Under the pieces are notes generated by a model. The model ran no database searches, was not told the origin of the DNA, and saw only the letters and a program-made list of their open reading frames with translations. From positions 1 through 64,000 of the forward strand of contig DAIPGN010000004.1 of NCBI GenBank assembly GCA_036771835.1: a stretch of DNA of 64,000 nt, in the 5' to 3' direction. This DNA comes from UBA4877 sp002399285 (GTDB lineage: Bacteria > Bacillota > Thermoanaerobacteria > Thermoanaerobacterales > UBA4877). The position numbers and the translations under genes were made by a program. Below, one piece after another: positions 15,488 to 23,229 of this stretch (positions within the stretch are counted from its first letter, which is position 1; each line of letters opens with the position of its first letter).

Positions 15488-17113
15488 TCATTCTTCCATT
15501 ATATTGATCCTGTCGTCCAACCCCTTAAACACCTCGTGGATCTTAGTCACGATCTCATCGTCCTTTTTTTCTTCACCCTTTATTATACACTCTATCTCTA
15601 TATCATAGCCAGTAATATCTTTTATGATTTTTTCTATTGTCTCTTTATTTTCCGGTTTGTTCAGTTCTTCACCAAAAAATGAGTCGCCGCTTTGAAAGGA
15701 TATTTTAAGTCTGCTCCCAGACAACCCCCTTGGCGTACCCACCGAAAGGTAGGAACAGAGTTTCATGGAGTTCTGCTTGACAGCGGAGAGGATCTCCGGC
15801 CAGGCCGATTTTACCTTTTCCAATCCGTCCGCGGAGACGTCCTTGACCTCCGCCGGCTTCGCCTCCGTTACAGCATTCCCCCTATCTTTCTCTTCTATTG
15901 TTTTCTTTTCCATTGCTTTCTTTCCGCCCGCCCGTCTGTCTGCCTGCCCGGCCTGTCTTTTGGCCGGCATAACGGCCGCAGTCTCGGAAGCCGCGGCGGT
16001 CTCCCTCCCCGGACCATTCTCCTCAGGACCGCCTTCCAGGCAGAGCTTGATAAGCACCGTCTCGAGGACGATGAGCGGCTGTGTAGAATATCTTAGTGAG
16101 TTTTCAGCCCCGGTGAGCGCGTCTATCATCTTCACGACGCCGCCTATGCTCACCGCGGAAGACAGCTGTTTCAGAGATTTATATTCGTTTTCGGGCAGAT
16201 CGGGCATCTCCCTGTCTCCGCCGACAGTCGTCATAAAAAGCAGATCGCGCAGCACCCTGACAAGATCCCTCGTAAACTGCGCCGGATCCTTTCCGTTCAT
16301 ATACTCCCGGTCTGCTATGTCAACGCACCGCGAGGCGTCTCTATCCACGACAGCCGAGATGGTTTCCGTAAGGGAATCCTCGTCGGTAATGCCGAGGACT
16401 TCCAGCACATCGTCCCGCGATATCGTCCCGTCACAAAAGGCTATACATTCGTCCAATATGGAAAGTGCATCCCTCAGCGCGCCCTCCGCCTTTCTTGCAA
16501 TAAGAGCCGCAGCCTCAGGCCTGAGCACAACATTCACCTGCTCCGATACATAGGTCAGCCTTTCGGCAATGCTGCCCACAGGTATCCTCTTGAAATCGTA
16601 TCTCTGGCAGCGCGAGGATATGGTCAGCGGCACCTTTTGCGGATCGGTGGTAGCCAATATAAATATGATATATGAAGGCGGCTCCTCCAGAGTCTTCAGC
16701 AGCGCGTTGAATGCGCCCTGTGAAAGCATATGCACCTCGTCTATGATATAGACCCTGTATCTGCCCAAGGACGGAGGATACTTTACATCCTCCCTCAGCT
16801 CCCTTATATTATTGACGCCGTTGTTTGAAGCCGCATCTATCTCAATGATATCCATGCTGTCCCCTTTGGATATGGCCAGGCAGTTTTTGCAGTGATTGCA
16901 TGGATTGCCGTCCGCAGGCTCAAGACAGTTGACCGCCTTGGCGAATATCTTGGCCATACTGGTCTTGCCCGTGCCCCTCGACCCGGTAAAGAGGTATGCA
17001 TGGGATATCATATTGTTCTTTATCTGATTCTTCAGCGCCCTTACTATGGCCTCCTGTCCGACCACCTCGTCGAATTCCGCCGGCCTGAACCTCCTGTATA
17101 GCGCAGTATACAT
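15488..17113 (-). CDS. dnaX: DNA polymerase III gamma/tau subunit
   Basis: 541 residues. The clamp-loader ATPase and scaffold of the replisome. The N-terminal AAA+ module shows Walker A GSRGTGKTS (near 44-52), the zinc-binding cysteines CLEPADGNPCNHCKNC, Walker B YIIDEVHML and sensor ATTDPQKVPLTISSRC. Residues about 385-440 are a low-complexity basic linker typical of tau. First gene of the dnaX-ybaB-recR unit. The SRP RNA gene lies about 70 bases upstream. Confidence 0.97.
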   Translation of the reverse strand: MYTALYRRFRPAEFDEVVGQEAIVRALKNQIKNNMISHAYLFTGSRGTGKTSMAKIFAKAVNCLEPADGNPCNHCKNCLAISKGDSMDIIEIDAASNNGVNNIRELREDVKYPPSLGRYRVYIIDEVHMLSQGAFNALLKTLEEPPSYIIFILATTDPQKVPLTISSRCQRYDFKRIPVGSIAERLTYVSEQVNVVLRPEAAALIARKAEGALRDALSILDECIAFCDGTISRDDVLEVLGITDEDSLTETISAVVDRDASRCVDIADREYMNGKDPAQFTRDLVRVLRDLLFMTTVGGDREMPDLPENEYKSLKQLSSAVSIGGVVKMIDALTGAENSLRYSTQPLIVLETVLIKLCLEGGPEENGPGRETAAASETAAVMPAKRQAGQADRRAGGKKAMEKKTIEEKDRGNAVTEAKPAEVKDVSADGLEKVKSAWPEILSAVKQNSMKLCSYLSVGTPRGLSGSRLKISFQSGDSFFGEELNKPENKETIEKIIKDITGYDIEIECIIKGEEKKDDEIVTKIHEVFKGLDDRINIMEE

Positions 17114-17180
17114 TTATTTCACCACTCTATTCTATGTATTAAAAAGGACCCGCTCTACAGGTCCTTGATATTGATAAAAA

Positions 17181-17451
17181 GGCCGCACACCCACCTTCGA
17201 CACGGGATTATACACGGCACCGATGCAGCCAGCTCTAACCAGGTAGCCCTGCGGCACACGAAAGTGTTTACTTACCGTTGCTTCCTTCCGGACCTGGCGG
17301 GGTTCGTAAATTTCCGTTGCACAGGACCCGGTCTTCTTCGCCGCTTACATCGACCAGACCATACAATATCATGCCTCGGCGTGGGACTTCAACCCTGCTA
17401 TAGCGGATTGCAGGTTATAGGGCACCGCTACCTCCCCGTCTAGTGCGGCCA
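17181..17451 (-). ncRNA. ffs: Signal recognition particle RNA (large bacterial type)
   Basis: About 270 bases on the minus strand. The conserved SRP domain IV core AGGTCCGGAAGGAAGCAAC is present (around 17290), with a 5-prime domain GGGGAGGTAGCGGTGCCC typical of the large Firmicute SRP RNA (Alu-type domain). The 5-prime GGCCGCAC pairs with the 3-prime GTGCGGCC, fixing the ends, and a T-run follows. It scaffolds Ffh for membrane protein targeting. Location beside dnaX is the usual one. Confidence 0.95.
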
Positions 17452-17609
17452 GGCCATCTTCATCTTCAAACAATATCATTATTATATCTTCTTTGATGAA
17501 AAAAATCAACTCTCCAATAATTACAAGGTCCGCTTGACCCGCAAAAATTTTAATATACAAAAAGGGACTTCACAGATAAATATGAAATCCCCGCAATTTA
17601 TTCATTTTA

Positions 17610-17703
17610 TGGCGGAGAGAGAGGGATTTGAACCCTCGGTACCCTTTTGTGAGGGTACACGCGATTTCCAGTCGCGCGCCTTCGACCGCTCAGCCATCTC
17701 TCC
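17610..17703 (-). tRNA. tRNA-Ser, anticodon GGA
   Basis: 94 bases, class II with a long variable arm. The acceptor stem GGAGAGA/TCTCTCC, the anticodon loop ACTGGAAAT (GGA) and T-loop GTTCAAATC are visible, and CCA is encoded. It reads UCC/UCU serine codons. It lies between the SRP RNA and a second serine tRNA. Confidence 0.96.
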
Positions 17704-17741
17704 ATGTATAAGTCTACAAAAAATTTACTATTTTATTTTTA

Positions 17742-17832
17742 TGGCGGAGAGGGTGGGATTTGAACCCACGAAACGGTCCCCCGTTTACTCGATTTCGAGT
17801 CGAGCGCCTTCGGCCAGCTCAGCCACCTCTCC
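17742..17832 (-). tRNA. tRNA-Ser, anticodon CGA
   Basis: 91 bases, class II, long variable arm. Acceptor stem GGAGAGG/CCTCTCC, anticodon loop ACTCGAAAT (CGA, reads UCG), T-loop GTTCAAATC and encoded CCA. It starts four bases beyond the tadA stop codon, so it may be transcribed with tadA. Confidence 0.96.
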
Positions 17833-17836
17833 CGGC

Positions 17837-18283
17837 TTACCGCTTTTCTTTAAAGAAATCCTTCAACATTTTCCGGCACTCGTCTTCCAGAACGCCCGTG
17901 ATTACCTCCGGTGTAAAACCCAGTCTGCTGTCCTCAACTATATCATATATTGAGCCGCAGCAGCCTCTCTGGGGGTCCTGTGCTCCTATCACCAGCCTGC
18001 CTATCCGTGACAGCAGTATGGCGCCGGCACACATGGGACATGGTTCAAGGGTAACATAGATGCTACAGCCCTTAAGCCGCCAATTGTCCTGCACCCGGCA
18101 GGCTTCTCTGATAGCTATCATCTCCGCATGGGCGGTAGCATCATGCAACTCTTCGGTCATGTTGCACCCTCTGCTTATTATCCTCCCACCGGCAACGATC
18201 ACCGCGCCTACGGGAACCTCGCCCTTTTCCGCTGCCTTATGCGCCTCTTTTACAGCCTCATACATAAAAAAATCGTGAACCAT
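17837..18283 (-). CDS. tadA: tRNA-specific adenosine deaminase TadA
   Basis: 148 residues. It converts adenosine 34 to inosine in tRNA-Arg(ACG). The zinc and catalytic motifs are HAEMIAIREAC (His-Ala-Glu) and EPCPMCAGAIL (PCxxC). The gene is next to serine tRNAs and the SRP RNA, a frequent Firmicute arrangement. The ATG is preceded by AAGGGTGA. Confidence 0.95.
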   Translation of the reverse strand: MVHDFFMYEAVKEAHKAAEKGEVPVGAVIVAGGRIISRGCNMTEELHDATAHAEMIAIREACRVQDNWRLKGCSIYVTLEPCPMCAGAILLSRIGRLVIGAQDPQRGCCGSIYDIVEDSRLGFTPEVITGVLEDECRKMLKDFFKEKR

Positions 18284-18378
18284 TATTCACCCTTAAATAA
18301 CGACGTACCCTGCATGGGCACGCATTTAATACGACAACATTTATATTATAGCAGGGGTATATATGGCTGTCAAGAGAT

Positions 18379-18924
18379 TCAAAAGTCGCTCATAAGAAAG
18401 CCATTATCCCCGAGAGCTTTTTCTATCCTGTCAAGCACTTCCTCGCTCTCGGCCTCAACGGTATGAAGATGAACTCCTCCCGTAAGCGAAGACAGCAGTT
18501 TGCCCTGACTCTCCCGTATGCTGTTCATAAAATTATCAAGATCATATCTGGAGGATATCATCAGGTATCCTTTCAATTCTCCGTATACGGGATGCTCTAC
18601 TATCACGTCCACTACTTTACCGCCGTTATCCACTATGAGTGCCAGTTCTTCATATACCCTGTCCATATAATGTCCGCAGGCAAATATCCTTACCTTCTTC
18701 TGCGATATTCCATCCAGGCGATAGCCCTGCGGCGTGGATAGAATACCGCGTCCCGCCGCACGTAATATCGCAATGTCCTGAACGACCACCTGTCTGCTCA
18801 CGCTCAGCTTGGCTGCCAGTTCATTGCCCGAGACCACTTCGTTCCGTCCAAGAATATCCAATATTTCATGCCTTCTTGCTTGCGCATCCATCAGATTCAC
18901 CAACTTTCCCTGCCTTACCGTCAT
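18379..18924 (-). CDS. niaR: NiaR-type NAD-biosynthesis repressor (HTH-3H protein)
   Basis: About 181 residues. An N-terminal HTH_11 winged helix (RRHEILDILG ... ELAAKLSVSRQVVVQDIAILRAAG) is followed by a 3H domain whose metal-binding histidines appear in ACGHYMD, VEHPVYGEL and GGVHLHTVEA. NiaR (YrxA) represses nicotinate uptake and NAD synthesis genes when niacin is present. No nad gene is in the window. The start is uncertain: the ATG at 18924 lacks a strong ribosome site, and MDAQARRHEIL, 11 codons in, is an alternative. Confidence 0.85.
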   Translation of the reverse strand: MTVRQGKLVNLMDAQARRHEILDILGRNEVVSGNELAAKLSVSRQVVVQDIAILRAAGRGILSTPQGYRLDGISQKKVRIFACGHYMDRVYEELALIVDNGGKVVDVIVEHPVYGELKGYLMISSRYDLDNFMNSIRESQGKLLSSLTGGVHLHTVEAESEEVLDRIEKALGDNGFLMSDF

Positions 18925-18935
18925 ATCACTGCTGC

Positions 18936-19619
18936 TTAACTATATTCCGTCCGCTGTTTTTCGGGTCTGTCAAAGGCTCCGTTAACCGCATTTAAAACAG
19001 CCTTGACGCATCCATCTCCCGCTTCGTCTTTTAAAATGGCATTACCTATATATAATTCCTTTTGCCTTGTATTTAAAAAACCTATGACAACTACCAGCAC
19101 CTTAAGATCGGCCAAATCCACCACTTTGTAGTCCTCGACCGTCAATACGTTCTCATCGCCTATGCATTTATTCAGTGCGGCTACCGTTGCATTGATCAAA
19201 GCAGCCTTGAGAAAACCATTTGAATGTATGCCGCCGAATTCTCCTTCATAGGTCAGGCCGTTCTTTTCTATTATCACCCTCGCCCTTCCCTTGATCCCCT
19301 CGAGGTCATAATACAGGCTCTTTATTTTGATACGCTCGCTGCTGACCTGTTCGCCGCCGCTCTCTATCTCAGCAACGCTTATCACCTTATAGTCTATGCT
19401 GACATCGAATTTAGCCATGATAGCCGACTGAACGTCCCGGGAAATTTGTTTTGGGTTTCTGCTTTTATCCGCCAGTATGTGTATCTCCGCAATGTCGCCC
19501 CGTTCATTCTGGATAATTTTACTGGATATAACACCCCCAAGCTGACTGATTACCCCTTCCATCGCACCAACGAGTTCCTTATCAGTTCCCATCCGCATAC
19601 CGTCCTCTCCAAAACACAT
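18936..19619 (-). CDS. Conserved protein of unknown function
   Basis: About 227 residues. I do not recognise a named family. Two halves are visible: residues 15-75 form an alpha-beta repeat (GGVISSKIIQNERGDIAEIHIL then RDVQSAIMAKFDVSIDYKVISV), the pattern of a small ligand-sensing or ACT-like domain, and residues 95-215 contain a second alternating strand-helix domain (ARVIIEKNGLTYEGE, LVVVIGFLNTRQKELYIGNAIL). No signal peptide or membrane segment. It lies 11 bases upstream of the NiaR-like gene and is probably co-transcribed with it. The proposed start lacks a clear ribosome site; MRMGTDKELV, seven codons in, is equally possible. Confidence 0.6.
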   Translation of the reverse strand: MCFGEDGMRMGTDKELVGAMEGVISQLGGVISSKIIQNERGDIAEIHILADKSRNPKQISRDVQSAIMAKFDVSIDYKVISVAEIESGGEQVSSERIKIKSLYYDLEGIKGRARVIIEKNGLTYEGEFGGIHSNGFLKAALINATVAALNKCIGDENVLTVEDYKVVDLADLKVLVVVIGFLNTRQKELYIGNAILKDEAGDGCVKAVLNAVNGAFDRPEKQRTEYS

Positions 19620-19666
19620 TATTTATTTATTCTACTTATCTTTGTTAAATCCTCCTTTTATTTAAA

Positions 19667-19698
19667 AAATTCGGATGGAGGTCATCCATCCGAATTTT
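19667..19698 (-). terminator. Terminator after the hibernation factor gene
   Basis: Stem AAATTCGGATGGA / TCCATCCGAATTT with a 5-base loop, followed by TTT on the minus strand, 3 bases beyond the stop codon. Confidence 0.85.
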
Positions 19699-19700
19699 AC

Positions 19701-20249
19701 TTATTCTTCAAAAGGCTCTATAAGCCCGTATTTTCCATCTTTTCGCTTGTACACTACGGCCACGTCCTCAGTCCTTTCATTGGTAAATACGAAAAAGCTA
19801 TGGCCCAATAGATTCATTTGGAGAATCGCCTCTTCCACTGACATAGGCTTTATGCCGATTTTCTTGGTACGCACGACCTCAAAACTTTCCTCTTCATTTT
19901 CCCTGACTTCTGCCGCCGTATCATACGGTAAGTCTGTATATCTTATGGATTCACCGCTGACAAATTTCTTTTCCAGCCGGGACTTATATTTAAGCATTTG
20001 CTTTTCAATTTTATCCACCGCATTATCTATTGAGATATACATATCCGGCGTCGATTCTTCCGCTCTGAACAGTATATCTCTGAACGGAATCACTATTTCC
20101 GTTCTATGAACTCCTTTAACGACCTCCAGCATTACCTTTGCTTCAGCCTCACTGTAAAAGTACTTATCGAGTTTTTGGAGTTTCTTTTCCGCTCTGTCTT
20201 TCAAGGCATCGGTTACTTCCATGTTTTTCCCCGTTACTACGACCTGCAT
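19701..20249 (-). CDS. hpf: Ribosome hibernation-promoting factor, long form
   Basis: 182 residues from the ATG at 20249, preceded by AGAGGAG; the in-frame TTG 18 bases earlier would overlap that site. Long HPF dimerises 70S ribosomes into inactive 100S particles in stationary phase. The N-terminal S30AE domain (MQVVVTGKNMEVTDAL ... YISIDNAVDKIEKQM) is joined by a charged linker to the C-terminal dimerisation domain (VRTKKIGIKPMSVEEAILQM, DGKYGLIEP). Monocistronic. Confidence 0.95.
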   Translation of the reverse strand: MQVVVTGKNMEVTDALKDRAEKKLQKLDKYFYSEAEAKVMLEVVKGVHRTEIVIPFRDILFRAEESTPDMYISIDNAVDKIEKQMLKYKSRLEKKFVSGESIRYTDLPYDTAAEVRENEEESFEVVRTKKIGIKPMSVEEAILQMNLLGHSFFVFTNERTEDVAVVYKRKDGKYGLIEPFEE

Positions 20250-20341
20250 AGCACCAACTCCTCTCAATACAGTAAATTAACTTATTATTATATATTCTAT
20301 CTTTCTCTCTCTTTTCCTCTTTTAATACAAAGATTTATTTG

Positions 20342-21061
20342 CTAGAGGACCTTACTGAGAAACTCCCTGGCCCTGTCATTTTCGGGATGTGAGAAAAACG
20401 TCCCGGGAGTTGATTCCTCCAATATACGGCCTTCGTCCATAAATACCACCCTGTCGCCCACCTCTTTGGCAAAACCCATTTCATGAGTCACCACCACCAT
20501 CGTCATGCCCTCTTGGGCCAGGCCCTCCATTGCCATCAGCACCTCTTTCACCATTTCCGGATCGAGGGCCGACGTCGGCTCGTCGAAAAGCATGATGTCA
20601 GGCTGCATAGCCAGCGCCCGGCATATCGCCGCCCTCTGCCGCTGTCCTCCCGAAAGCTGGACAGGATAAGCATTCGCCTTATCCGCCAGTCCGACCCTCT
20701 TTAAGAGTTCATTGGCGGCGCCTTTGGCGGCATCCCTGCTTAAACCCTTGACCTTCATGGGTGCAAGGGCTATATTATCCATTACGTTCATGTTGTTGAA
20801 CAGGTTAAAATGCTGAAAGACCATGCCGATCTTTTGTCTTATCCTGTTCACGTCCGTCTTGTGGTCGATCTTTTCGCCTTCTATATATATATCCCCGCTC
20901 GTCGGATACTCCAATAGGTTTATACACCGGAGCAGGGTGCTTTTTCCCGAGCCGCTGGGGCCTATTATGACTATGACCTCTCCCTTTTCCACCTGCATAT
21001 CGATCCCTTTCAGCACATCAAGCTGTCCAAAATTTTTATGGAGGTCCTTAATGAGTATCAC
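20342..21061 (-). CDS. Polar amino-acid ABC transporter, ATP-binding protein
   Basis: 239 residues, GlnQ/ArtM type. Walker A GPSGSGKST (33-41), signature LSGGQRQRAAICRAL, Walker B IMLFDEPTSALDPEM and the switch histidine in VVTHEMGFA are all intact. It powers uptake with the permease gene it overlaps by 14 bases and the binding protein before that. The substrate is probably a polar or basic amino acid; the sequence does not settle which. Confidence 0.95.
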   Translation of the reverse strand: MILIKDLHKNFGQLDVLKGIDMQVEKGEVIVIIGPSGSGKSTLLRCINLLEYPTSGDIYIEGEKIDHKTDVNRIRQKIGMVFQHFNLFNNMNVMDNIALAPMKVKGLSRDAAKGAANELLKRVGLADKANAYPVQLSGGQRQRAAICRALAMQPDIMLFDEPTSALDPEMVKEVLMAMEGLAQEGMTMVVVTHEMGFAKEVGDRVVFMDEGRILEESTPGTFFSHPENDRAREFLSKVL

Positions 21062-21713
21062 CGGCCTTAAGCCTCCTTTCCAGAATCCTTTGGAATGACG
21101 AGAATATATATGTCATTGCAAAATAGATCAGCGCGACCTCGATCAGCGGCTCGAAGGCCGTGTATGTGGCCGCTCTTATGATATCCGCCTGCCTCATCAG
21201 GTCGCCCATGCTTATGACGGACACCGTAGCCGATTCCTTCAGGAGCGAGACAAATTCATTGCCCAATGCCGGCAGTATGTTTTTTATTGCCTGGGGAATG
21301 ATTACAAAACGCATGGCCAGGCCATAGCTCATGCCCAGAGAACGCGCCGCCTCCATCTGCCCATAGTCGACCGCCTGAATACCGGCCCTTATGATCTCGG
21401 CCACGTAGGCCCCGCTGTTTATGCTCAGAGCCGCGACCGCAGCCGGAAAGCTGGGAATATCATGACCTATGAGCTGAGGCAGACCGTAATAGACGATGTA
21501 TAACTGCACAAGCAGCGGCGTGCCCCTTATCAGCTCCACATAGACATTGCCCAAAACGCTCAGGGGCTTGAAATTAGACATCTTCAGCAGAGCTGTGATA
21601 AGTCCGATCGCAATTCCCAGTATTACCGAAAAAAACGTAAGCTCCAATGTTGTCACCGTTCCCTTTACCAAAAGGGGACTATAAGCAGAAACCCTTGAAA
21701 AATCCAGACTCAA
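21048..21713 (-). CDS. Polar amino-acid ABC transporter, permease
   Basis: 221 residues with about five membrane segments, HisM/GlnP type. The family markers are VELIRGTPLLVQLYIVYYGLP near the second segment and the ATPase-docking loop EAARSLGMSYGLAMRFVIIPQA (EAA loop). 13 bases after the binding-protein gene. A single permease gene implies a homodimeric channel. Confidence 0.95.
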   Translation of the reverse strand: MSLDFSRVSAYSPLLVKGTVTTLELTFFSVILGIAIGLITALLKMSNFKPLSVLGNVYVELIRGTPLLVQLYIVYYGLPQLIGHDIPSFPAAVAALSINSGAYVAEIIRAGIQAVDYGQMEAARSLGMSYGLAMRFVIIPQAIKNILPALGNEFVSLLKESATVSVISMGDLMRQADIIRAATYTAFEPLIEVALIYFAMTYIFSSFQRILERRLKAGDTH

Positions 21714-21726
21714 AGCAATGCCTCCC

Positions 21727-22560
21727 TTAAGCGCCGAACCACTTATTTATCAGCTTGTCATATTCCCCGCTGTCCTTGAGATCCTTAAGCATCTTGTTCA
21801 CAGCCCCGGTCAGATCCTTGTCGCCTTTTTTCATTGCGGCGGCCAGATCTCCGTCGACAGACAGTTCTTCAATATATACTCCTTTCAGATCGTCATTGAT
21901 ATCCAGGAATTTATCTCCGACGACCTTGGCGACCAAAACAGCGTCGACCTTGCCGTTCTTGAGTTCCATCACCGCATCCGTTATAAGATTTATGGCTTTT
22001 GTTTCTAAGCCGGCCTTTTGAGCCCCCGTTTCCTGGATCGAACCCAGTTGTACTCCCACCGTCTTATCTTTCAGATCGTCTAATGAAGCTATATCGGAAT
22101 CCTTTTTGATAAGCAGTATGTTTTGTCCCGAATAATAGGAATCGGAGAAGTCCACGCTTTCAGCCCTTTTAGGCGTTATCGACATTCCGGAGATAATTAT
22201 ATCGATCTTATTCGATTCCAGCATAGGTATGAGACCGTTATATGAGGTATCCACGATCTTGAGTTTTACTCCCAGTTCTTTAGCCAATGCCTCGGCCAGA
22301 TCAACATCGAATCCTACTATTTTATCTTCGCCATTTATCATCTCATGGCTCTCATAGGGAGGATAATCGGCGCTAAGCCCGACGATGATCTCACCCCGGG
22401 CCTTTATTTCATCCAACCCGCTTTTGGGCTGCTCCGCCGTCTGCTGCTTTGTCCCGGAATCATCCTTGCCCTGCATCCCGTTCGCCGGTTGATTTCCTCC
22501 GCATCCCGCCACGCTGAGAGCAAGCAGCGCAGCCATCAAAAAAAACATAATTTTTTTCAT
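21727..22560 (-). CDS. Amino-acid ABC transporter substrate-binding lipoprotein
   Basis: 277 residues. The start is set at the ATG at 22560, behind GAGGTG; the longer open frame upstream is not coding-like. Residues 1-20 are a lipoprotein signal (LLALSVAGC), so the mature protein is anchored outside the membrane. The SBP family 3 signature is clear: IIVGLSADYPPYESHE, GFDVDLAEALAKELGV and DIIISGMSITPKRAE. First gene of the transporter operon. Confidence 0.95.
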   Translation of the reverse strand: MKKIMFFLMAALLALSVAGCGGNQPANGMQGKDDSGTKQQTAEQPKSGLDEIKARGEIIVGLSADYPPYESHEMINGEDKIVGFDVDLAEALAKELGVKLKIVDTSYNGLIPMLESNKIDIIISGMSITPKRAESVDFSDSYYSGQNILLIKKDSDIASLDDLKDKTVGVQLGSIQETGAQKAGLETKAINLITDAVMELKNGKVDAVLVAKVVGDKFLDINDDLKGVYIEELSVDGDLAAAMKKGDKDLTGAVNKMLKDLKDSGEYDKLINKWFGA

Positions 22561-22585
22561 CGACCCACCTCTTCTTTTTTGTATA

Positions 22586-22614
22586 ATTATAAGTTGTTTT
22601 GTATATAAAATCAA
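22586..22614 (-). promoter_or_regulatory. Sigma-A promoter of the amino-acid transporter operon
   Basis: Minus-strand TTGATT, 17 bases, TATAAT (the -10 at 22591-22586), 26 bases before the lipoprotein start codon. Near-consensus. Confidence 0.8.
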
Positions 22615-22704
22615 TACCCTTTTTTGAATTTTCCCCGCAGAGGCATAGCTGAGACGTAAATATATCGGGGTAACCGTCAAAATTAAAATTATTTCGGGAA
22701 AAAC

Positions 22705-22744
22705 TGTGGAAAACTGCATCAAAAGATGTGGATAATGTGGATAA
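22705..22744 (+). other. Cluster of three DnaA boxes
   Basis: TGTGGATAA occurs twice head-to-tail without a gap at 22727-22735 and 22736-22744. A third site, TGTGGAAAA, is at 22705-22713. The reverse complement TTATCCACA is the perfect DnaA 9-mer. An A/T-rich stretch follows at 22790-22860. The segment 22620-22860 holds no gene. It may be a DnaA-binding or titration site; it is not next to dnaA or dnaN. Confidence 0.6.
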
Positions 22745-22865
22745 CCTCATTTCTCGTTACAATATAGAGGTTTAACAATGTTGATAATGATGTGAATTGA
22801 ATTTTTCATATATATACAGATATAGTATAAATTGCGAATTGACTTGTGCCCAATTTTGCGCATTT

Positions 22866-22892
22866 TAAAAAGGACACCGAATAAGTGTCCCT
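22866..22892 (-). terminator. Terminator after the zinc-ribbon gene
   Basis: GGACAC / GTGTCC hairpin followed on the minus strand by TTTTTA. Confidence 0.8.
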
Positions 22893-22922
22893 TCTATAAT
22901 CCTCTTTACACAGCGGAGGGGA

Positions 22923-23126
22923 TTAACCGCGATCACCAAAATCTCTGTAGGATGACCTGCCGCTATTGCTGCGGCCGTTAAATCTTTGTTTCTTAATGTC
23001 TCTGCATTCTTTGCATCTTACGGGTTCATTCTGAAAACCCTTTTCCGCATAAAACTCCTGCTCGCCTGCAGTAAACACAAATTCCTTACCGCAGTCCTTG
23101 CATACTAAAACCTTGTCCTCATACAT
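22923..23126 (-). CDS. Small zinc-ribbon protein
   Basis: 67 residues. Two CxxC knuckles, CKDCGKEF and CKECRD, frame a probable single zinc site, and the C-terminus (KKQRFNGRSNSGRSSYRDFGDRG) is basic and Arg/Ser/Gly-rich like a nucleic-acid-binding tail. It fits the probable-zinc-ribbon family found widely in Clostridia, which has no established function. A near-consensus promoter precedes it and a terminator follows, so it is a single-gene unit. Confidence 0.85.
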   Translation of the reverse strand: MYEDKVLVCKDCGKEFVFTAGEQEFYAEKGFQNEPVRCKECRDIKKQRFNGRSNSGRSSYRDFGDRG

Positions 23127-23193
23127 ACGGATAATCCCCTCACTTTAAGTTTTTATTGACATACCTGCACCCACATTATTATTAGGCAAATAT

Positions 23194-23222
23194 ATTATAT
23201 GACACACGTTTAAAAAAATCAA
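23194..23222 (-). promoter_or_regulatory. Sigma-A promoter of the zinc-ribbon gene
   Basis: Minus-strand TTGATT, 17-base spacer, TATAAT (23199-23194). The leader to the start codon is about 60 bases. Confidence 0.8.
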
Positions 23223-23229
23223 TACTTTT

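Noticed and set aside
15765..16553. 262-codon open frame on the plus strand across dnaX
   Set aside because: Lies wholly antisense to the well-conserved dnaX gene, has no ribosome site and a Ser/Pro-rich composition typical of shadow frames.
17369..17560. Small minus-strand frame at the SRP RNA
   Set aside because: It falls on the 5-prime part of the SRP RNA gene and has no ribosome site.
22705..22744. Chromosomal origin oriC
   Set aside because: Only three boxes, and dnaA, dnaN, rpmH or gyrB are not adjacent; a DnaA-binding cluster is the more modest reading.
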